DNA from: Desulfurobacteriaceae bacterium | GTDB taxonomy: Bacteria; Aquificota; Aquificia; Desulfurobacteriales; Desulfurobacteriaceae | Assembly (NCBI GenBank): GCA_027063785.1 | Contig: JAMORC010000039.1 | Span: forward strand, 1-64,000 | Length of the DNA stretch: 64,000 nucleotides | Reading direction: 5' to 3' | Shown: positions 53,820-63,681 of the stretch, in pieces | Position numbering within the stretch: position 1 is the stretch's first letter | Layout of the letters: the number at the start of each line of letters is the position of its first letter | Notes under the pieces: model-generated | Database searches by the model: none | Seen by the model: only the letters and a program-made list of their open reading frames with translations | What the model was told of the DNA's origin: nothing | Made by a program: the position numbers and the translations under genes

Positions 53820-55784
53820 TTATATACCAAGAAGCTCTCTCTTCTTCACTATGTGTTCTTCAATACCGTCCGCAGCCTGAACGGGATCATCCCCGACGGC
53901 AATCTTTCCGCCGGTCAGGCCTTCAACCTCTTCGGTAAGTAACTTAACGACTTTATCAGAACCGGTTACCGGAGGAACGGGAGAAACGTGGGTGTAAAGT
54001 CCCATGGCAACGGCAGAAAAACCGTCAATAACGGCCTTCTGTTCCATATACTCTGGTGCAGTAACGGCCACAGGAAGCTGGGAGGGATCAACACCCAGAG
54101 CATTGGCAATCGCCACGACGGTCATGATAATTCTTCCCGTATCGGTGCAGGTTCCGAAGGAAAGGACAGGAGGAATTCCGAGAGCCTTACAAACCCCGGC
54201 AAGCTTCGGACCCGCGTACTTATCGACAGCCTCAAGAGTCTCAAGTCCGGCTTTCTGAAGACCCGCATTTCCGCAACCGGCACCGATTACAAGGATATCT
54301 CTCTTTATAAGCTCCTTCGCTATTTGAACTGTCATGCTGTCCTGGGGACCGTTCCCGAGGGAAGTACAGTTAACGAGAGCAACAACTCCCTTAATATCTC
54401 CGGATTTAATTACTTCAAGAAGCGGGTCAAGGCTTCCGCCGAGGGCGTTAACTATCGCCTCTGCGGAAAATCCGACAATAGCCTTCTGCTTAAACCTGGA
54501 AACGTCAGCCTTCGGAGCGCTCTTTCTCTCCTTAAAGTTTTCGATTGCAAGCTTTATTATCTCCTCGGCTACCTTTGACTCATTCCCCGGCTTGTACTCA
54601 AGCCTTATTGAACCGGGAACACCTATGATGTTTGAAACGGCTATAAGCTTAAACCTGTACTTATCTGCGTACTCCTTAAGGTTGGCAAGGGAACAGTTCA
54701 TATCCATAACAAAGGCATCGACTGCTCCGGTTGAGAGGAAGTACTCTATCGATATCCAGTTTGAAGTAAGACCGGCAAATACGTCGTCGCACTCAAGTCT
54801 TGCCATCATCTCCTGACCGGTTTCAATAGAACCAACGATTTTCACCCCTTTAGCACCGGCAGCCCTTGCCATCTCCTGAACTTTCGGGTCTTTAGCCAGC
54901 TTAACAAGGGCCATACCGACAAAAGGTTCGTGTCCGTTGGGCAGGATGTTAACGTAGTCGGGATCGAGAATACCGAAGTCAACCTCGCACTCGTGAGGAG
55001 TAGGCGTTCCGTAAAGGGCATCTTGAATAATCTCAAGGGGAACTAAAGCTCCGAAAGCAGAAGCAACGCCGTTTCTGAGAGCTGCCAGCGCCAGGGTAAT
55101 GTAGTCCCCATCGATGTTGGTCATTGAGCGAGTTACGGAATCGACAAGCTCATTCATAGGTCCTTTGGGCATTATGCCGAGCCTTCTGAAAACCTCCTTC
55201 CTGCTTTCAGGAGCCAGTTTCTCAACAAAGATTGACGTATCGTTTTGAGACAAGCTGCTGAGAACCCCCTCCGCTACCTGTTTGGCTTTCTCCTCCAGGG
55301 GAAGGGATTTATCTACACCGAGAACATCCGCCAGCAGGTCAATCTTCGAGGGATCTTTAATCTCATAAACCGTATTTCCCTTTGCCGTTTCAAGGAGCGT
55401 TAAGGCTGCTTCCCTGCAGTGGTAGGTATAAGCGGAAAGCCCCATATTGGCCTTTATGAGGAAATTCCTCATAACAATACCGTGAGCGTCGATACCGCAA
55501 ACTCCCCTGGGGGTTTTCGGAGTTATACGACAAGGGCCCATTGAACAAAGCTGACAGGAAACTCCCTCTTTACAGAACTTACACCTGACCTGTTCCATTG
55601 CCCCAAATCGATCAGCAACGTTTGAAAGCCCGGCTTCCTTTACCTGTTTGTACATGTAGTTAACGCTTTCGTGGAAACTGGGCATTTTAAGGCCGACGCC
55701 TGCCGAAAGATCCGACTCCGCGCGGAAATTCTGCTGTTCTTTCTTTTCGCTTCCGTTCCCGTCCTTTTTGAAGAATCCAAACAT
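53820..55784 (-). CDS. cooS: Anaerobic Ni-Fe carbon monoxide dehydrogenase catalytic subunit
   Basis: A 654-residue CooS. Near the N-terminus are the Cys clusters for the B and D [4Fe-4S] sites (CKFCKEGVSCQLCSMGPC, then GVCGIDA). C-cluster ligands appear as the HCREAAL region, the CSLA motif (MDMNCSLANLKEYADKY), VNCTSLGNGPQDS, GAGCGNAGLQKAGLE and FGTCTDTGRI. It interconverts CO and CO2. ATG 55784 follows GGAGGAG; the open frame upstream is non-coding. It has no cooF, cooC, hydrogenase or acetyl-CoA synthase next to it, so its electron partner is elsewhere; the ferredoxin at 40100 is a possible partner only by type. Confidence 0.93.
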   Translation of the reverse strand: MFGFFKKDGNGSEKKEQQNFRAESDLSAGVGLKMPSFHESVNYMYKQVKEAGLSNVADRFGAMEQVRCKFCKEGVSCQLCSMGPCRITPKTPRGVCGIDAHGIVMRNFLIKANMGLSAYTYHCREAALTLLETAKGNTVYEIKDPSKIDLLADVLGVDKSLPLEEKAKQVAEGVLSSLSQNDTSIFVEKLAPESRKEVFRRLGIMPKGPMNELVDSVTRSMTNIDGDYITLALAALRNGVASAFGALVPLEIIQDALYGTPTPHECEVDFGILDPDYVNILPNGHEPFVGMALVKLAKDPKVQEMARAAGAKGVKIVGSIETGQEMMARLECDDVFAGLTSNWISIEYFLSTGAVDAFVMDMNCSLANLKEYADKYRFKLIAVSNIIGVPGSIRLEYKPGNESKVAEEIIKLAIENFKERKSAPKADVSRFKQKAIVGFSAEAIVNALGGSLDPLLEVIKSGDIKGVVALVNCTSLGNGPQDSMTVQIAKELIKRDILVIGAGCGNAGLQKAGLETLEAVDKYAGPKLAGVCKALGIPPVLSFGTCTDTGRIIMTVVAIANALGVDPSQLPVAVTAPEYMEQKAVIDGFSAVAMGLYTHVSPVPPVTGSDKVVKLLTEEVEGLTGGKIAVGDDPVQAADGIEEHIVKKRELLGI

Positions 55785-55844
55785 TTTCTCCTCCTGCATC
55801 TTGGTTTCTGATATGAATCCTAACCGGTTTCTTCGGAGAAGGCC

Positions 55845-55858
55845 TTGACCTAAGTCAA
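55845..55858. promoter_or_regulatory. Crp/Fnr-type operator between cooS and the nifX-like gene
   Basis: TTGACCTAAGTCAA is a perfect TTGAC-N4-GTCAA palindrome. For the plus-strand gene, TACAAT (55880-55885) places the site centre about 40 bases upstream of the expected start. For cooS, a minus-strand TAGGAT (55822-55817) places it about 41 bases upstream. Both spacings are class II activator-like. The regulator encoded at 52809 is a candidate. Confidence 0.65.
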
Positions 55859-55921
55859 AAACAGGACAATATTTGAATGTACAATTTATTGGAGAATTAG
55901 AATTAAATACGGAGGTAAATG

Positions 55922-56296
55922 ATGAAGATCGTCGTTCCGGTGCTTGAAACGGAAGTAAAGGGAAAGAAGCTCGTAAACGCCCACTTCGGCAAATCAAAGC
56001 ACTTTGCCGTTGTAGATACGGAAACGGGAAACGTTGAGGTAATTGAAAATCCGGGAATTCACCTTCCAAGGAGAAGGGGAATCTACATCGCGGAGATGTT
56101 TAAAGAGAAAGGAGTTCAGGCCGTTCTGGTAAAAGAAATGGGAGCAGGCGCTTTTGATAAGATAAGGAATGTTATGGGAATCAAAGTTTACCTTATTCCC
56201 CCGGAAATTAAATTCCTGGATGAAGCAGTTGAGGCCTTTAAGGAAATGAAACTCAAAGAGCTTCCAGCCCCAAACGAAGAACCCCACGAGCATTAA
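55922..56296 (+). CDS. NifX/NifB-type iron-molybdenum cofactor-binding domain protein
   Basis: A 124-residue single-domain protein of the dinitrogenase Fe-Mo cofactor biosynthesis family (IVVPVLETEVKGKKLVNAHF, GKSKHFAVVDTETG, VQAVLVKEMGAGAFDKIRNV). Members carry metal clusters. Outside nitrogen fixers they are common orphan proteins. ATG 55922 follows GGAGG; ATG 55919 is adjacent. The C-terminus has a His-rich end (EEPHEH). It is divergent from cooS, so a role in Ni-Fe cluster handling is possible but unproven. Confidence 0.8.
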   Translation: MKIVVPVLETEVKGKKLVNAHFGKSKHFAVVDTETGNVEVIENPGIHLPRRRGIYIAEMFKEKGVQAVLVKEMGAGAFDKIRNVMGIKVYLIPPEIKFLDEAVEAFKEMKLKELPAPNEEPHEH

Positions 56297-56307
56297 GGGA
56301 GGGAACT

Positions 56308-56940
56308 GTGAAGTGCCACCTCTGCAGTTCTCCGGACTGCTACAGAAAGGAAAAGCGCTGCTACGGAGCGGAAAAGGAAATTGACTCCCTTACGGAATTT
56401 GAGCTGAAACTCCTGAAAGTCGCCTCCGACATAGAAAGGGAGTTCTACTGCAGGGCTACAAGAGTTCAGGAGCTTATAGAGTTCTGCAGGAGAATGAAGT
56501 TCAAGAAAATCGGAATTGCGTTCTGCATAGGACTTTTCGAAGAAGCAAGGATTCTGGCGGAGATTTTAGAATCCCACGGACTCAAAGTCTTCTCGGCCGC
56601 CTGTAAGGTCGGAGCGGTTGATAAGGAAGAACTCGGAATTGAGAAAATGAAACCCGAAAGCCCCGAATCCGTCTGCAACCCGATAGGTCAGGCAGAACTT
56701 CTCAACAGGGCGGGAACTGAACTCAACATAATAGTCGGCCTCTGCATAGGACACGATATCCTCTTTCAAATGCACTCGGAAGCTCCGGTAACGACTCTCA
56801 TAGTGAAGGACAGAGTCTTGGCCCACAACCCGGCAGGAGCAATCTACTCTAAATACCACAGGAACGCCTTAAAAAAGGCCCCCGAAGGGGGCAGCCTGAG
56901 CTGTGAGGAGGGAGAGATGGAGCATCTGGGAGGGAAATAA
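56308..56940 (+). CDS. DUF1847 metal-binding protein
   Basis: A 210-residue Cys-rich protein of the DUF1847 family. N-terminal Cys motif (CHLCSSPDCYRKEKRC), then FKKIGIAFCIGLFEEARILA, a GLKVFSAACKVGAVDKEELG stretch and SVCNPIGQAELLN, GLCIGHDILF. Function is unknown; the conserved Cys suggest iron-sulfur or other metal binding. GTG 56308 is the start. It follows the nifX-like gene after eleven bases. Confidence 0.72.
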   Translation: MKCHLCSSPDCYRKEKRCYGAEKEIDSLTEFELKLLKVASDIEREFYCRATRVQELIEFCRRMKFKKIGIAFCIGLFEEARILAEILESHGLKVFSAACKVGAVDKEELGIEKMKPESPESVCNPIGQAELLNRAGTELNIIVGLCIGHDILFQMHSEAPVTTLIVKDRVLAHNPAGAIYSKYHRNALKKAPEGGSLSCEEGEMEHLGGK

Positions 56941-56960
56941 TATTCATTTTTTCTCTGATA

Positions 56961-57674
56961 TCAAGGGCAAAGGCTTAAAGTTTTTTTAACCTCAATTTCA
57001 AGCTCCTGAGGATTGAAGCTTAATAAGAAGCCAAAGACACCAACCCCTGAGCGAACGGCCTCTTTAAGTGCTTCAGCAAAGTCCTTATCCCTCTTTTCAT
57101 TGGCTTTAATACAAAAGCAGCTTTTAAAAGCTAAAAAAAGAATAGCAGCGTCAAACCCTCTCTTCTTCGCCTTTACAAGCTCTTCCAGGTGTTTTCTGCC
57201 CCTTGCAGTCGGAGCATCGGGGAAAAGGCACACCCCGCCCTCCACCAGGTTGCAGCCCTTTACCTCCACAAAGAGTTTTCCGTCAACCAAAAAGTCAATC
57301 CTGCTACTTCCAAAAGTTACTTCTCCCTTCACTTCCTTCGGAACAAAACCGAGACAACCGGACTTTATAAGACATCGGGCTATTTTGGAATGGAGAGAGG
57401 GCATAAGGAAAACCCATTCACCGCCGCTCCTGACAGCCGTCAGCTTAAAGTCCAGTTTTCCCCTCGGATTCGGTGAAAGAAGGACAGAAGCTCCGGGGAC
57501 GAGAAGCTCCCGAAGCCTTCCGGTATCGGAAAGGTGGGCAGTTACTTCCCTTCCCTCAACTAAAGCCTTCACGGTAAATCTATTCAACCTTTCAACAAAA
57601 ATACCCTCAGTAAGGGAAGGGACATCTTCGGCAACCGAAATATTTAAACCCTCACAGGGACTTTTGAACTTCAA
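56961..57674 (-). CDS. sfsA: SfsA family DNA/RNA-binding nuclease
   Basis: A 237-residue protein: an OB-fold N-terminus (VERLNRFTVKALVEGREVTA, HLSDTGRLRELLVPGA) and a PD-(D/E)xK nuclease-like C-terminus (RIDFLVDGKLFVEVKGCNLV, FPDAPTARGRKHLEEL). This is standard for SfsA. It overlaps the phosphatase gene by 23 bases. Confidence 0.88.
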   Translation of the reverse strand: MKFKSPCEGLNISVAEDVPSLTEGIFVERLNRFTVKALVEGREVTAHLSDTGRLRELLVPGASVLLSPNPRGKLDFKLTAVRSGGEWVFLMPSLHSKIARCLIKSGCLGFVPKEVKGEVTFGSSRIDFLVDGKLFVEVKGCNLVEGGVCLFPDAPTARGRKHLEELVKAKKRGFDAAILFLAFKSCFCIKANEKRDKDFAEALKEAVRSGVGVFGFLLSFNPQELEIEVKKTLSLCP

Positions 57675-58299
57675 AGTCTATTTCCTTACCGAGGTGTCCG
57701 GTAGCATTGGCAACGTGAACGATTACCTTCTTTGTCTCGGGCTCATACTCAAGGACAGTTATCCCGCAGTTTGCCTGCTTAAAAGCCCAGAACTTATTAA
57801 GGTCTGTTTCGAGGAGGTGGCACATAATTACCTTATTGGTAGCGTCGTGACCAACAACAACGATCAAATCCTCACTTTCGTGCTTCCTGACAACCCTTTC
57901 AAACGCCTCTACTGCCCTTTCGTAAACGTCCCTGAGGCTCTCACCACCCGGCATTTTTACCTCAGCGGGCCTCTCTCTCCAGAGCTTCAGAAGCTCAGGG
58001 TACTTTTCCTCAACTTCGGAAGCCAGCATCCCTTCCCACTCTCCGTGATCAATCTCCTTAAAGCCCTCATCGGTTACAACAGTAAGCCCGTGGTGTCTGG
58101 CTATCTCCTCCGCAGTATCCCTGCACCTTTTTAAAGGGCTTGAGTAAACAGCCTTGATCGGAAAATCCTTAAGGGCATTACCTACTTTCTTTGCCTGCTC
58201 TTTCCCCTCCTCATTCAGCGGGATATCCATCTTCCCCTGATACCTGCCTTCAGCGTTCCAGACAGTTTTACCGTGCCTAACAAGTATTACCTTCGGCAT
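57652..58299 (-). CDS. Histidine phosphatase (phosphoglycerate mutase-like)
   Basis: A 215-residue protein with the phospho-His motif LVRHGKTVWNAEGRYQG, YSSPLKRCRDTAEEIA, FKEIDHGEWEGMLASEVEEK and VVGHDATNKVIMC. The substrate cannot be fixed: alpha-ribazole phosphate, phosphoserine or other phosphate esters are possible. ATG 58299 follows AAGGAGAAGGAG. Confidence 0.82.
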   Translation of the reverse strand: MPKVILVRHGKTVWNAEGRYQGKMDIPLNEEGKEQAKKVGNALKDFPIKAVYSSPLKRCRDTAEEIARHHGLTVVTDEGFKEIDHGEWEGMLASEVEEKYPELLKLWRERPAEVKMPGGESLRDVYERAVEAFERVVRKHESEDLIVVVGHDATNKVIMCHLLETDLNKFWAFKQANCGITVLEYEPETKKVIVHVANATGHLGKEIDFEVQKSL

Positions 58300-58417
58300 C
58301 TCCTTCTCCTTACTCGAATTTGAATTGGGAATTATAAACCGGTCAAATTTTTACATTTTTTTTACAAGTTAGTAAAATTCTTTTTTCAAGAAACGCCAGC
58401 AAATAGGAGGAACTCCA

Positions 58418-59851
58418 ATGAAAAGGAAGCTCGACAGGTGGATGGACAGAATGCCGATGCCGATACTTCCCGCCGAAGTCAGGAAAAGGGTGTTTAATGA
58501 GTACGTACTCGGCTACGGCCACACTGCCGCCAAAGACGAGTCCATAAGGTGTCTTCTATGTAAGACTCCCACCTGCATGGACTCCTGCCCCGTTAACAGC
58601 AGAATTCCCGAGTGGATTGAGTCAATCCAGAAGGAATCAGTAATTGAAGGCTACAAGGTACTGAGAGAGAGGAACCCCTTTAGCTCTGTCTGCGGTAGAG
58701 TATGCCCTCAGGAAAGGCTCTGCGAAAGCACCTGCATTCTCCTCAGGAAAAAGGATGGAGAATCCGTTGCTATCGGAGGATTGGAAAGGTTTATAGCCGA
58801 CAACATCAGGATGTCGGGCATTGACTGGAAGGACGAAAAGGAATTTGAGGATACCGGGAAAAAGGTTGCAGTCATCGGAGGAGGGCCGGCAGGTCTCGCG
58901 GCTGCTTACTTCTTAGCAAGAAAAGGGCATAAGGTTACGGTTTTTGAAGCTCTTCCCTACCTCGGCGGAGTTATGAGGTACGGCATTCCGGAGCCGAGGC
59001 TTCCCAGGGAAGCACTGGATTGGGATATAAACCTTATCGTTAACCTCGGCGTAGACGTAAAGACAAATACAGTTGTCGGAGAAGACATCTCAATAGAACA
59101 GATAATGAAAATGTACGATGCAGTATTCATCGCAGTCGGCTCCGGAAGAGGCAAGAAAATGAACATACCCGGAGCCGATCTGAAAGGCTGTTACACGGCA
59201 ATAGGCTTCCTCATGAAGATAAACACGGGGGAAGTCCACCCCCTCCTTGCCCCCGACAGGGACGTTGAGATGCCCCAGAACAAGAAAATCGTCGTAGTAG
59301 GCGGCGGTTTCACCGCCGTTGACTGTGCACTCGTTGCAGTAAGGCTTGGAAACGAGGTTGAGATTGTTTACAGAAGGACAAAGGACTCCTCCTCTGCAAG
59401 GGAGGATGAGTGGGAAATGCTCGAGGAGGAAGGTGTAAAGATAAACTGGCTCACACAGCCAGTAGAAGTGATAGGGGATGAGGAAGGAAAAGTCAAAGGA
59501 ATAAAGTGCGTGAAGATGAAATTGATACCGCAAGAAGGGAGAAGACCCAAGGTAGAGCCGATTTCCGATTCCGAGTTCGTTATACCCTGTGACATTGTGG
59601 TCTTTGCCGTAGGCCAGGGAGATAATCCCGTTGCTTACAAAGAACTTGAAGGCTTAAAGATTGACAAGTGGAATAATCTCTCAACCGTTGACGAGGAGTT
59701 CAGAACAAACATTGAAGGAGTTTGGGCCGGCGGTGACGTCGTAAACGGCGGCGACCTCGTAGTAACAGCAATAAGGCATGCCCAGATCGCCGCCCGATCA
59801 ATCCACAAATACCTGATGACCGGCAGGTGGGAGTACAAGGGGGAAAAGTAA
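58418..59851 (+). CDS. gltD: Glutamate synthase small chain-type NADPH oxidoreductase
   Basis: A 477-residue flavoprotein: N-terminal [4Fe-4S] region (CLLCKTPTCMDSCPVNSRIP, VCGRVCPQERLCESTC), FAD site (AVIGGGPAGLAAAYFLARKG) and NAD(P) site (VVVGGGFTAVDCALVAVRLG). This length and order match the homotetrameric GltA/SudA/NfnB group. It may act with a separate glutamate synthase or in ferredoxin-NADP transhydrogenation; no partner is adjacent. ATG 58418 follows AGGAGG. A terminator follows its stop. Confidence 0.85.
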   Translation: MKRKLDRWMDRMPMPILPAEVRKRVFNEYVLGYGHTAAKDESIRCLLCKTPTCMDSCPVNSRIPEWIESIQKESVIEGYKVLRERNPFSSVCGRVCPQERLCESTCILLRKKDGESVAIGGLERFIADNIRMSGIDWKDEKEFEDTGKKVAVIGGGPAGLAAAYFLARKGHKVTVFEALPYLGGVMRYGIPEPRLPREALDWDINLIVNLGVDVKTNTVVGEDISIEQIMKMYDAVFIAVGSGRGKKMNIPGADLKGCYTAIGFLMKINTGEVHPLLAPDRDVEMPQNKKIVVVGGGFTAVDCALVAVRLGNEVEIVYRRTKDSSSAREDEWEMLEEEGVKINWLTQPVEVIGDEEGKVKGIKCVKMKLIPQEGRRPKVEPISDSEFVIPCDIVVFAVGQGDNPVAYKELEGLKIDKWNNLSTVDEEFRTNIEGVWAGGDVVNGGDLVVTAIRHAQIAARSIHKYLMTGRWEYKGEK

Positions 59852-59855
59852 CCTC

Positions 59856-59875
59856 GGGGCCTGTGCCCCTTTTTT
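59856..59875 (+). terminator. Intrinsic terminator after gltD
   Basis: GGGGC-CTGT-GCCCC hairpin followed by six T residues, five bases after the gltD stop. Confidence 0.85.
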
Positions 59876-59982
59876 CTCATTTATTGTGCGCAAAAACTAA
59901 ATACAAAGTTTTCCCTTGAAAACTGCGGAACCGTATCAGGAGCTACTGAGGTGTCCACCATGTAGTGAACTCCAACAACCTA

Positions 59983-60011
59983 TTGACATACAGCAACCGA
60001 CTCCCTATATT
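59983..60011 (+). promoter_or_regulatory. Consensus sigma-70 promoter for tRNA-Phe/tRNA-Leu
   Basis: TTGACA (59983-59988), a 17-base spacer and TATATT (60006-60011) end 11 bases before tRNA-Phe. Confidence 0.8.
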
Positions 60012-60022
60012 TTTCCTTGCAT

Positions 60023-60098
<76 letters not shown>

Positions 60099-60134
60099 TT
60101 TTTTTATTCCCGCCAAAAAAAATCCAAATTAGAA

Positions 60135-60221
60135 GCCCGGGTGGCGGAATTGGCAGACGCACGGGACTTAAAATCCCGGGGCCGCAAGGCCGTGCGGGTT
60201 CGATTCCCGCCCCGGGCACCA
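60135..60221 (+). tRNA. tRNA-Leu(TAA)
   Basis: Acceptor GCCCGGG/CCCGGGC, anticodon loop CTTAAAA (TAA), variable arm (GGCCGCAAGGCC) and encoded CCA. Confidence 0.95.
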
Positions 60222-60400
60222 ATGGCATCCGAATTCTCCAAGCTTGACACAGCCATAAAAAGAAACATTCCCTCAATTACCAACCGCCCAAAAAGAAAAA
60301 ATAAAAGCCTTTCTTCACCTCAAAGATTGTTCCATTTTGCCACGCTTTAGGTCACTAATTAAATTATTAGAATCCCCAAACAGTACCGGGAGGATCAACC

Positions 60401-60652
60401 TTGGAAACTTTGGTAACCGTCATCATAGCAACTTTCTTTCTTAACCTTCCCTTCGGATGGCTTAGGGAAGGCGTAAGGAAATTCTCACCAATGTGGTTTC
60501 TCTACGTTCACTTCCCCATACCTTTCATAATCGCCATGAGGATAGGACTCGGGATTCCCTGGAAATTTGCACCGCTCCTCATCTTGGTAGCAGTCTTCGG
60601 ACAGTTCATCGGGGCAAGAATCAGGCGCAGACAGCTTCAGCTGGAGGGATAA
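60401..60652 (+). CDS. Small membrane protein upstream of hslV
   Basis: An 83-residue hydrophobic protein with two predicted spans ([18 protein letters not shown] and [17 protein letters not shown]) and a basic C-terminus ([11 protein letters not shown]). TTG 60401 follows GGGAGG. The stop overlaps the hslV start by one base. The family is not recognised, though such a protein next to other membrane and protease genes is common. Confidence 0.6.
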   Translation: METLVTVIIATFFLNLPFGWLREGVRKFSPMWFLYVHFPIPFIIAMRIGLGIPWKFAPLLILVAVFGQFIGARIRRRQLQLEG

Positions 60653-61185
60653 TGGAATTCCGCGGAACGACAATATGTGCCGTACTCAAGGACGGCAGGG
60701 TTGCTATGGCCGGAGACGGGCAGGTCACCCTCGGAAACACCGTTTTTAAAAACGGGGCAAGAAAAGTAAGGAAGATATACGGAGGCAGAGTTCTGGCAGG
60801 GTTCGCCGGCTCCGTTGCCGACGCTTTTGCCCTCCTCGAAAGGTTTGAAGACAAGCTTCAAAGCTTCAGCGGTAACTTACTAAAATCAGCAGTAGAACTT
60901 GCAAAGGACTGGAGAACCGACAGGGTGCTGAGAAGGCTTGAGGCCATGCTCTTAGTTGCAGATAAGTCAAAGATACTTCTCATTTCGGGTAACGGAGATG
61001 TAATAGAACCCGACATTCCGGTTATGGCAATAGGCTCCGGCGGAGCTTATGCCCAGGCAGCAGCAACGGCACTTTACCAGAACACCGACCTTCCGGCAGA
61101 GGAAATTGCCAGAAAATCGCTTGAAATAGCCGGAAACATATGTATCTACACAAATACCAACATCATTGTTGAAGTTCTCGATTAG
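60652..61185 (+). CDS. hslV: ATP-dependent protease subunit HslV
   Basis: A 177-residue N-terminal-nucleophile protease: a short propeptide (MEFRG) before the catalytic Thr (TTICAV), [33 protein letters not shown] and [16 protein letters not shown]. Forms two hexamer rings capped by HslU. ATG 60652 follows GGAGGG and overlaps the preceding stop. Confidence 0.95.
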   Translation: MEFRGTTICAVLKDGRVAMAGDGQVTLGNTVFKNGARKVRKIYGGRVLAGFAGSVADAFALLERFEDKLQSFSGNLLKSAVELAKDWRTDRVLRRLEAMLLVADKSKILLISGNGDVIEPDIPVMAIGSGGAYAQAAATALYQNTDLPAEEIARKSLEIAGNICIYTNTNIIVEVLD

Positions 61186-61193
61186 GGGGCAGA

Positions 61194-62627
61194 ATGCTGA
61201 AGCGTTTTTTCGGCAGCAACGGGAAAAAGGAAAGGCCGGGAAGTGAGAAATTCCTTACCCCGAAAGAAATAGTAAAAGAGCTTGACAAGTACGTTGTTGG
61301 GCAGCATGAGGCAAAGAAAGCCGTCGCAATAGCCCTGAGGAACAGGTGGAGGAGGCAGAAACTTCCCCCCGAAATGAGGGACGAAGTTGCCCCCAAAAAC
61401 ATAATAATGATCGGACCGACCGGCGTGGGGAAAACAGAAATAGCAAGGAGACTGGCTAAGTTAGTCAAAGCCCCCTTCATAAAGGTAGAAGCAACGAAGT
61501 TTACAGAAGTCGGCTACGTCGGAAGGGATGTTGAATCAATAATACGGGATCTCGTCGAGTTTGCCGTTAACATGGTAAAGGAAGAAAAGATTGCGGAAGT
61601 TGAGGAGAGAGCCAGGGAGCTTGCCTACGAAAGGCTTGCGGAAATTATGGTTCCGGAGCCGGGGCCTCAACAGCAGTCCATCCAGAGCCTCTTTGACGTA
61701 TTCCTTCCATCCCCTAAAGCCCCGCAGCAAGAAGATCGGGAGAAGCTGAAAAGCAGGTTAAGGGACGAGAGAAACAGGATAAAGGAAAAGCTCAAAGCGG
61801 GGGAGCTTGACGAGGAGGTAGTTGAAATAGCCGTAACCGTGGAAACACCCGGCATCAACGTCGTCGGCATCGGTGCCGATATGTCAAACATACAGGATAT
61901 TCTCTCCTCCATCCTTCCCAAGCCCAGGAAGCTGAGGAAAATGAAGGTAAAGGAAGCCCTCAGGTACTTGACTCAAGAGGAAGCACAAAAGCTCATAGAC
62001 ATGGACGAAGTGATAAGGGAGGCCATTGACAGGGTTGAAAACCAGGGAATCGTATTTATTGATGAAATAGATAAAGTCGCTGCAAGGAGCGGCGGGAAAG
62101 GTCCGGACGTTTCAAGAGAAGGAGTTCAGAGAGATCTCCTTCCGATAGTCGAAGGAAGCAAGGTTTCAACGAAGTACGGCCTTGTCAGAACAGACCACAT
62201 ACTTTTCATAGCAGCCGGTGCCTTCCACATAGCAAAACCCTCCGATCTCCTTCCCGAGCTTCAAGGTCGCTTCCCAATAAGGGTTGAGCTTAAACCTCTC
62301 ACCAAAGAAGACTTCATCAGGATCCTGACGGAACCGAAAAACGCCCTTACAAAGCAGTACAAAGCCCTACTCGAAACGGAGGGAGTTGAAATCGAGTTTA
62401 CACCCGACGGGATAGAGGAAATCGCGAGGATAGCGGAAGAAGCAAACTCAAAAGCAGAAAACATAGGAGCAAGGCGCCTCCACACCGTAATGGAAAAACT
62501 GCTTGAGGAAATATCCTTCAATGCTCCCGAAATGAAAGGAGAGAGGGTAGTAATAGACAGGGAATACGTAAGGAGTAAACTGGAAGGCATAATAGAGGAT
62601 GAGGATCTCACGAGGTACATACTGTGA
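61194..62627 (+). CDS. hslU: ATP-dependent protease ATPase subunit HslU
   Basis: A 477-residue AAA+ unfoldase: [20 protein letters not shown], Walker A ([17 protein letters not shown]), an I domain rich in charged residues (about 140-230), Walker B ([14 protein letters not shown]) and the C-terminal [10 protein letters not shown]-like tail ([10 protein letters not shown]) that docks in HslV. It overlaps the peptidase start by four bases. Confidence 0.95.
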   Translation: MLKRFFGSNGKKERPGSEKFLTPKEIVKELDKYVVGQHEAKKAVAIALRNRWRRQKLPPEMRDEVAPKNIIMIGPTGVGKTEIARRLAKLVKAPFIKVEATKFTEVGYVGRDVESIIRDLVEFAVNMVKEEKIAEVEERARELAYERLAEIMVPEPGPQQQSIQSLFDVFLPSPKAPQQEDREKLKSRLRDERNRIKEKLKAGELDEEVVEIAVTVETPGINVVGIGADMSNIQDILSSILPKPRKLRKMKVKEALRYLTQEEAQKLIDMDEVIREAIDRVENQGIVFIDEIDKVAARSGGKGPDVSREGVQRDLLPIVEGSKVSTKYGLVRTDHILFIAAGAFHIAKPSDLLPELQGRFPIRVELKPLTKEDFIRILTEPKNALTKQYKALLETEGVEIEFTPDGIEEIARIAEEANSKAENIGARRLHTVMEKLLEEISFNAPEMKGERVVIDREYVRSKLEGIIEDEDLTRYIL

Positions 62628-63658
62628 GAACCGAAAGGATAGCGAGCAAAATTAAGGCCTTTGGAGCAGACTGCTACATCACTTTAGACCAAAGTGAACG
62701 GCTCTACCTGACAAACTTCTCCTCCTCTTTCGGAATTGTTATCGTAACATCGAAGGGAGAAGGGATATTCATCACGGACGGCAGGTACATCGAGAGAGCA
62801 AAGGAAGAAGTTAAAGGTTTCAGGTTGGTACAGTGGAAAGGATGGGATAACCTGCTTTCTCTCTTGAAAGAGGAAAAGATCGAGTCGGCGGTAATCGACC
62901 CGGACAGAATCAAATTGTCAACCTACCAGAAACTAAAGGAAAGCATAGAGATCAAAAGCTATCAGGGATTTCTCTCTGAGTTCAGATCAGTCAAGGAAGA
63001 AGAAGAAATCGTTAGAATTGCCAGGGCAGTCCAAACGGCAGAACTTGCCCTGAAAAGCGTCCTTCACCTTTTAAAGCCCGGAATAACCGAACTGGAGTTC
63101 AGGAGGGAATTAATTTCAGCCTTTTTCAAGCTGGGCGGGGAAGGGGAAGCTTTCCCGACGATAGTTGCATCGGGCAAAGGATCTGCCGTTCCACACTGGG
63201 AAACTTCAAACAAAGAAATAAAGGACGGAGAAGTTGTAATCGTTGACTTCGGAACACGCTATAAAGGTTATGTGTCGGACATAACGAGAACGTTTCTCGT
63301 CGGAAAAGTACCGGAAAAAATCAGGGAGATTTACGAAGTTGTAAGGGAAGCTCAGGAACTCGGGGTAAAAGAATTAAAGGAAGGAAAGTCCTGCAGGGAA
63401 GTGGACTTGGCAGTACGGAAGTTTATAGAATCCAAGAACTTCGGGGAATTTTTCGTTCACTCTACCGGTCACGGAATAGGACTGGAAGTTCATGAAGCTC
63501 CTACCCTCTCTAAAAATTCCAATGAGATCCTGAGAAAAAACAACGTGGTAACGGTTGAACCCGGAATATATTTACCCGGCCTCGGAGGAGTCAGAATAGA
63601 AGATGACTGTTTAGTAACCGAAAGCGGCAGCTTCAGATTATCGGAACTTCCACGGTAG
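62624..63658 (+). CDS. Xaa-Pro aminopeptidase (M24 family)
   Basis: A 344-residue pita-bread-fold metallopeptidase. It has a creatinase-like N-terminal domain, then the metal ligands: Asp in [17 protein letters not shown], His in [15 protein letters not shown], and Glu in [19 protein letters not shown]. It releases N-terminal residues preceding Pro. GTG 62624 overlaps the hslU stop. Confidence 0.9.
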   Translation: MRTERIASKIKAFGADCYITLDQSERLYLTNFSSSFGIVIVTSKGEGIFITDGRYIERAKEEVKGFRLVQWKGWDNLLSLLKEEKIESAVIDPDRIKLSTYQKLKESIEIKSYQGFLSEFRSVKEEEEIVRIARAVQTAELALKSVLHLLKPGITELEFRRELISAFFKLGGEGEAFPTIVASGKGSAVPHWETSNKEIKDGEVVIVDFGTRYKGYVSDITRTFLVGKVPEKIREIYEVVREAQELGVKELKEGKSCREVDLAVRKFIESKNFGEFFVHSTGHGIGLEVHEAPTLSKNSNEILRKNNVVTVEPGIYLPGLGGVRIEDDCLVTESGSFRLSELPR

Positions 63659-63681
63659 CATAAGGCATCGGAGAGGTAGCA

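Noticed and set aside
53472-54816. Plus-strand ORFs opposite cooS and the preceding gene
   Set aside because: They are shadows of minus-strand genes with diagnostic motifs.
55785-56069. N-terminal extension of CooS to 749 residues
   Set aside because: The added 95 residues cover the intergenic operator and overlap the divergent gene. ATG 55784 has GGAGGAG directly upstream.
57013-58134. Long plus-strand ORF of 373 codons
   Set aside because: It is a shadow of sfsA and the histidine phosphatase on the minus strand, which have clear family motifs.
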